Position numbers and translations under genes: made by a program. The notes under the pieces are model-generated. The model saw nothing but the letters and a program-made list of their open reading frames with translations, was not told the DNA's origin and ran no database searches. Of a DNA stretch of 9,782 bases, positions 7,083 to 9,782 are shown piece after piece. Position 1 is the stretch's first letter; every line of letters starts with the position of its first letter. The stretch is from Helicobacteraceae bacterium UBA6016 (GTDB taxonomy: Bacteria; Campylobacterota; Campylobacteria; Campylobacterales; UBA6016): positions 1-9,782 of the forward strand of contig DIZY01000040.1 in the NCBI GenBank assembly GCA_002428055.1. The letters run 5' to 3'.

Positions 7083-7110
7083 TTCGCTGTATCTTTAAAA
7101 ATATAACGAT
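7083..7110. promoter_or_regulatory. ModE-like operator C (over the exbB transcription start)
   Basis: Half-sites TTCGCTGTATC and AATATAACGAT flank the six bases TTTAAA. The right half matches the ModE-type consensus at 10/11 and the left at 7/10. A second, perfect 9-bp dyad is superimposed: CGCTGTATC (7085-7093) and GATACAGCG (7108-7116). The site begins at the base after the exbB -10 box, so it covers the expected +1 near 7088-7090, a classic repressor position. Confidence 0.65.
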
Positions 7111-7184
7111 ACAGCGATACCAGTCGCTTCTTTGTTTCCGGTTTGCAAGGAAATCCGGTTTCATAGACACTCCTTTATAGTTTT

Positions 7185-7212
7185 GGGTACCGCCTACTCT
7201 TCTGCGGTACCC
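7185..7212 (+). promoter_or_regulatory. Hairpin in the exbB leader
   Basis: GGGTACCGC (7185-7193) and GCGGTACCC (7204-7212) form a perfect 9-bp stem with a 10-base loop, 28 bases upstream of the exbB GTG. No T-run follows on either strand, so it is not a typical intrinsic terminator. It may protect the messenger, mark a post-transcriptional control point, or be a protein-binding palindrome. Confidence 0.5.
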
Positions 7213-7240
7213 GTAAAATTTTATTCATATTGAGGCAATA

Positions 7241-7678
7241 GTGGATTTAACAAAATTTTTGACAAATATGCTTTCGCATGCGGTAGACCCCGTTTTATAC
7301 TTTTTGATTTTTATGAGTCTTATTTCAATTGCGGTCATCATAGAAAGAGCTATCATTTTTTCAGACATTGAGCAAAAAATCGGCAAATACGACTCCGTAG
7401 ACATTAGACTGATTCTTGAAAAGAGACTTGGAATCTTGGCGACATTTGGCAATAACGCCCCTTTTATAGGGCTTTTCGGCACGATACTAGGCGTTATGAA
7501 CGCTTTTAGTACGCTAGGCGATGCGGCCAATATCTCTACAAAACTAGTAATGGTGGGAATATCGGAAGCTCTCGTAGCTACAGCTATGGGGCTTTTGGTG
7601 GCAATTCCCAGCGTTGCGGCGTATAACTATTTTATTAGGCGTCTTAGAAAAATTCTTCTGTTAAGCGAGGATAGATGA
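7241..7678 (+). CDS. exbB: ExbB, TonB energy-transducing channel subunit (short form)
   Basis: The 145-aa protein belongs to the MotA/TolQ/ExbB proton-channel family. Three membrane segments are visible at about residues 15-38, 72-92 and 104-130. Conserved family stretches are 'NNAPFIGLFGTILGVMNAF' in the second and 'GISEALVATAMGLLVAIPSVAAYNYF' in the third. It is shorter than the roughly 240-aa enterobacterial protein, as is common in Campylobacterota, because the cytoplasmic loop is small. Start is GTG at 7241 with GAGG 5 bases upstream; no better ATG is in frame. The last codons overlap the exbD start (ATGA). With ExbD it forms the inner-membrane channel that converts proton-motive force into TonB movement. 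Transcription is probably repressed through the ModE-like site over its start point. Confidence 0.92.
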   Translation: MDLTKFLTNMLSHAVDPVLYFLIFMSLISIAVIIERAIIFSDIEQKIGKYDSVDIRLILEKRLGILATFGNNAPFIGLFGTILGVMNAFSTLGDAANISTKLVMVGISEALVATAMGLLVAIPSVAAYNYFIRRLRKILLLSEDR

Positions 7679-8070
7679 GCGTAAAAACTGCTGATTTAGA
7701 GATGGGAGAAATCAGCGAAATCAATATGACCCCTTTCGTAGACATCGTTCTTGTGCTTCTCGTTATTTTCATGGCCACAGCTACACTTATCACCGAAAAC
7801 AGAATCGGCGTCACGCTGCCGTCTACACAAACAAGCGATGCAAAAACAAAAGAGGCGGAGAACATTACCATATCGATAGACGCTAATTCGACCATTTTTG
7901 TCAACGAAAGCCGGATAAATATCGCAATGCTAAGCTCGCTACTGAAAAACAAAAAAGTGGCAATACTGAGAGCCGACGCAAAAACCAGTTTTGAATCCGT
8001 AGTCGCCGTCATAGATGAGTGCAAAAAAGCGGGAATCGCAAAATACCAAGTAGACACGAACAAAAAATAG
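7675..8070 (+). CDS. exbD: ExbD, TonB energy-transducing subunit
   Basis: This 131-aa ExbD/TolR family protein has a short cytoplasmic N-terminus, one membrane segment at about residues 21-41 ('FVDIVLVLLVIFMATATLI') and a periplasmic domain. D23 in 'NMTPFVDIVLVLLV' corresponds to the proton-carrying Asp essential in this family. 'AILRADAKTSFESVVAVIDECKKAGI' (about 97-122) is the typical C-terminal part. The ATG overlaps the exbB stop by four bases, with GAGG four bases upstream in the end of exbB, so translation is coupled. It partners ExbB in the channel that powers TonB. Confidence 0.93.
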   Translation: MSVKTADLEMGEISEINMTPFVDIVLVLLVIFMATATLITENRIGVTLPSTQTSDAKTKEAENITISIDANSTIFVNESRINIAMLSSLLKNKKVAILRADAKTSFESVVAVIDECKKAGIAKYQVDTNKK

Positions 8071-8071
8071 T

Positions 8072-8728
8072 ATGCAGAGGAATTATTTCGGCGTTGCACT
8101 TGTCGGCTCACTTATATTACATATCTCACTTACTGCATTGTTTCACTTTACCGCATTAAATGCAAAGCAACCGATACCCCTGCAAACCGAACCGATAACG
8201 CTAAGCCTATACGAAGAGCCAAAAAAGGATGAGTCGCCGACGCCGCAACCAAAAAAAATAGAAAAAAAACAAAAAATAGTACAAAAACAGCAGATACCAC
8301 GGCAACCGACAATAGAGCCAAAACAGATAAGCCCCGATCCTATAAAAACAGCGACACATACACAGACCCCGCAAATAGCAAGCGAGGCGCAGCAAAAACA
8401 AATAATCCCAAAGTCATCCGCCCTGCCAGATCAAAACAGTGACGAGGTCAAAAAATACCTGTCGCAAATCAGAAAAATCTTGCAAAAAAATTTAGAGTAT
8501 CCGCATTTTGCGAGAAAAGCAGGATTAGAAGGCGTGGTCATCGTAAACTTTTGCATTAAGGCGGATGGTAGTCTGTCTAATCACTCGTTAAAAATCATTA
8601 AAAGTAGCGGCTCTTCAGTATTAGACAAGCAAGCGCTAGAAACCGTACAAATCTCAGCCCCGTTTGCCGTTCCGCCAAAAGGAGAGCTAGAAGTGTCTAT
8701 TCCGGTTTCGTTTGCGCTAAACTCCTAA
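8072..8728 (+). CDS. tonB: TonB, energy transducer to outer-membrane receptors
   Basis: The 218-aa protein has an N-terminal membrane anchor (about residues 6-28) that includes the TonB S-x3-H motif (S13-H17), needed for contact with ExbB/ExbD. A Pro/Lys/Gln-rich periplasm-spanning region follows (about 33-118). The C-terminal domain (about 125-218) carries 'NLEYPHFARKAGLEGVVIVNFCIKADGS', with the conserved YP at 143-144 that pairs with receptor TonB boxes. The ATG comes one base after the exbD stop. No good Shine-Dalgarno sequence is visible, so it probably relies on coupling. The natural clients are the two TonB-dependent receptors encoded divergently. Its TAA overlaps the stop codon of the convergent methyltransferase gene. 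Confidence 0.92.
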   Translation: MQRNYFGVALVGSLILHISLTALFHFTALNAKQPIPLQTEPITLSLYEEPKKDESPTPQPKKIEKKQKIVQKQQIPRQPTIEPKQISPDPIKTATHTQTPQIASEAQQKQIIPKSSALPDQNSDEVKKYLSQIRKILQKNLEYPHFARKAGLEGVVIVNFCIKADGSLSNHSLKIIKSSGSSVLDKQALETVQISAPFAVPPKGELEVSIPVSFALNS

Positions 8729-9411
8729 ATATCCACGCTATCGCAAGCCGCCGCCGCAAATACTCGCTTGGATTCATCCGTATATCCATGCAAATCCATT
8801 ACAACAAGCGGCGGCAATATCTCCAAATGCGCGCGGCTTGAATTTTTGATGCGAAACAGCGCTAATTTTGAGACCTTATCTGCCTTGGCGTGAACAAACC
8901 TAATATGCGTAAGCGCCGCACCTTTTAGCTTTGCGACTTCGCCTATAACAGCTTGAAGTTCTCTTGCATCGTAGCAAAAGATGATTTCGCCGTTTGGCTT
9001 TAGCAGTTTTTTTGATTTTTGTAAGAATGCGTCAAGAGGAAGTTCGTCGGCGTAACGAGATGCCAGCAGTGAGTCGTTTTCACTTTTTTGTACACGACTT
9101 GGATAAAACGGTGGATTTGAGACGACAAAGTCAAAGCCCACGCCTGCATACTCCAAAAAATCTATATGCTCTACCGTAGCAGCTATATTATTGCTTTCGG
9201 CATTTTGACGACAAAGATTCGCCATTCTCTCCTGTTTTTCGACAATAGTAAGCTCAATATTGCGCTCTCTGGCAAGCAGCAGTCCAAGTACTCCGCTACC
9301 TCCACCAACCTCAAGCACACGCCCAGACTTGACAAAACGAAGCGCAAAATCCCACAAAAACATCGTATCGCTTGTGTAGCGAAAGCCGTCGCGGTATTGC
9401 GATATTCTCAT
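8725..9411 (-). CDS. TrmN6-type tRNA1(Val) adenine-N6 methyltransferase family protein
   Basis: The 228-aa protein is a class I SAM-dependent methyltransferase. Motif I is 'VLEVGGGSGVLGLLLA' (32-47), the acidic end of strand 2 is 'IVEKQ' (56-60), and 'SNPPFY' (98-103) is the NPPF/Y motif of enzymes that methylate exocyclic amino groups such as adenine N6. The start 'QYRDGFRYTSDTMFLWDFA' and overall length suit the COG4123/YfiC group that modifies A37 of tRNA1(Val). Its ATG overlaps the rpoN stop (ATGA), so the two are translationally coupled. The 3' end overlaps tonB's stop, tail to tail. The exact tRNA target in this organism is inferred from the family. Confidence 0.8.
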   Translation of the reverse strand: MRISQYRDGFRYTSDTMFLWDFALRFVKSGRVLEVGGGSGVLGLLLARERNIELTIVEKQERMANLCRQNAESNNIAATVEHIDFLEYAGVGFDFVVSNPPFYPSRVQKSENDSLLASRYADELPLDAFLQKSKKLLKPNGEIIFCYDARELQAVIGEVAKLKGAALTHIRFVHAKADKVSKLALFRIKNSSRAHLEILPPLVVMDLHGYTDESKRVFAAAACDSVDI

Positions 9412-9782
9412 AGACTCATCTGATATAGTTTTTTTCGTTCGCTTGAGCTTGCCACACCTAACGCCATACGGTATTTAGTGATAGTGCGTCTCTCCAGCTT
9501 TACGGTAAATTTCTCTTCTACAAATTTTAGCGCCGCTTCATCAGAGAGCGGTTTTTTGCGGCTTTCGGTGGCAAATAGCGTTTTTAGATACTCTTTGATA
9601 GCTGCCGCCGATGTATCTTCGCTGATTGCGGTCGAAAAAAAGCTTTTGATAGGCCAAATGCCCCTGTTTGAGGCTAAATATTTGTTTGCAATTGCCCTAG
9701 AAATCGTAGAGACATTCAGTCCAAGCTCATCGGCGATATTTTGGAGCTTCATGGGACGAATTGCGCCGCCTTTGAAGTAGTC
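9408..9782 (-). CDS. rpoN: RNA polymerase sigma-54 factor RpoN, C-terminal part (partial)
   Basis: The reading frame is open to the right edge, so the visible 124 residues are the C-terminus; the ATG at 9752 is internal ('FKGGAIRPMKLQNIADELG'). 'LQNIADELGLNVSTISRAIANKYL' is the helix-turn-helix region. 'LERRTITKYRMALGVASSSERKKLY' near the end holds the RpoN box (usual form ARRTVAKYRE) that contacts the -24 promoter element. In Campylobacterota this sigma factor mainly drives flagellar genes. I see no -24/-12 promoter in this window, so rpoN is probably unrelated in function to the uptake genes. Confidence 0.93.
   Translation of the reverse strand, partial: DYFKGGAIRPMKLQNIADELGLNVSTISRAIANKYLASNRGIWPIKSFFSTAISEDTSAAAIKEYLKTLFATESRKKPLSDEAALKFVEEKFTVKLERRTITKYRMALGVASSSERKKLYQMSL

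Larger units (their letters stand above)
6848..7240. other. Divergent control region between the receptor operon and exbB-exbD-tonB
   Basis: No well-supported gene lies in this stretch of about 390 bases. It holds three ModE-like operators, a strong sigma-70-type promoter reading right into exbB, a weaker candidate promoter reading left, a small dyad TAGGTG/CACCTA (7025-7030 and 7044-7049), an exbB leader of about 150 bases with a 9-bp-stem hairpin, and an 8-bp direct repeat TCCGGTTT (7137-7144 and 7154-7161). A 34-codon leftward reading frame with a good ribosome binding site (7164-7060) also lies here but is not accepted as a gene. Confidence 0.75.

Noticed and set aside
6932..7110. The A/T-rich repeated sites as Fur boxes
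   Set aside because: Fur boxes are built from GATAAT-type hexamers. These sites share an 11-6-11 dyad with ATAACGAT ends, which fits ModE much better. No convincing Fur box was found elsewhere in the control region.
9750..9752. ATG at 9752 as the rpoN start
   Set aside because: The frame continues to the window edge with RpoN-like residues ('DYFKGGAIRP'), and the visible part is only the C-terminal DNA-binding region.
1..9782. CRISPR arrays, insertion sequences, tRNA or rRNA genes
   Set aside because: No regularly spaced repeats, transposase-like frames with terminal repeats, or recognisable tRNA/rRNA sequence were seen on either strand.

Overview
The window looks like Campylobacterota DNA (a Campylobacter or Sulfur-oxidiser type genome). 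Reasons: a short ExbB of 145 aa, compact operons with overlapping starts and stops, A/T-rich promoters, and an rpoN gene directly coupled to a small methyltransferase gene. The genus cannot be fixed from the sequence alone.

Layout. A long leftward operon fills 1-6847. In transcription order it holds: a NifQ-like protein (6431-6847), a 737-aa TonB-dependent receptor (4217-6430), a group II-type truncated haemoglobin with an N-terminal extension (3609-4208), the decayed remnant of a SAM-dependent methyltransferase (3265-3525), a second TonB-dependent receptor of 665 aa (1256-3253), a luciferase-like flavin oxidoreductase (250-1254), and the start of a FecB/TroA-type periplasmic metal-binding protein that runs off the left edge (1-275). 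Divergently, exbB-exbD-tonB (7241-8728) run rightward and supply the energy-transducing complex that TonB-dependent receptors need. tonB meets, tail to tail with overlapping stop codons, a leftward pair made of the 3' end of rpoN (sigma-54) and a TrmN6-type tRNA adenine methyltransferase.

The control region between the divergent operons (6848-7240) is the most informative part. It holds three 28-bp sites with the architecture 11 bp - 6 bp - 11 bp. Each has a right half-site of the form (T/A)A(T/C)ATAACGAT, which closely matches the operator of the molybdate-responsive repressor ModE. The rightmost site sits immediately after the -10 box of a strong sigma-70-like promoter for exbB. The leftmost sits immediately after a candidate -10 for the leftward operon.

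Together with the NifQ-like protein (NifQ is a molybdenum carrier in nitrogenase cofactor synthesis), this suggests a molybdate- or tungstate-regulated TonB-dependent uptake system: two outer-membrane receptors, a dedicated ExbB/ExbD/TonB, and a periplasmic binding protein with a presumed ABC permease beyond the left edge. The oxidoreductase and truncated haemoglobin would be accessory redox proteins. The metal assignment is an inference from two independent clues (operators and the NifQ-like domain). Iron or a metallophore remains possible as substrate.
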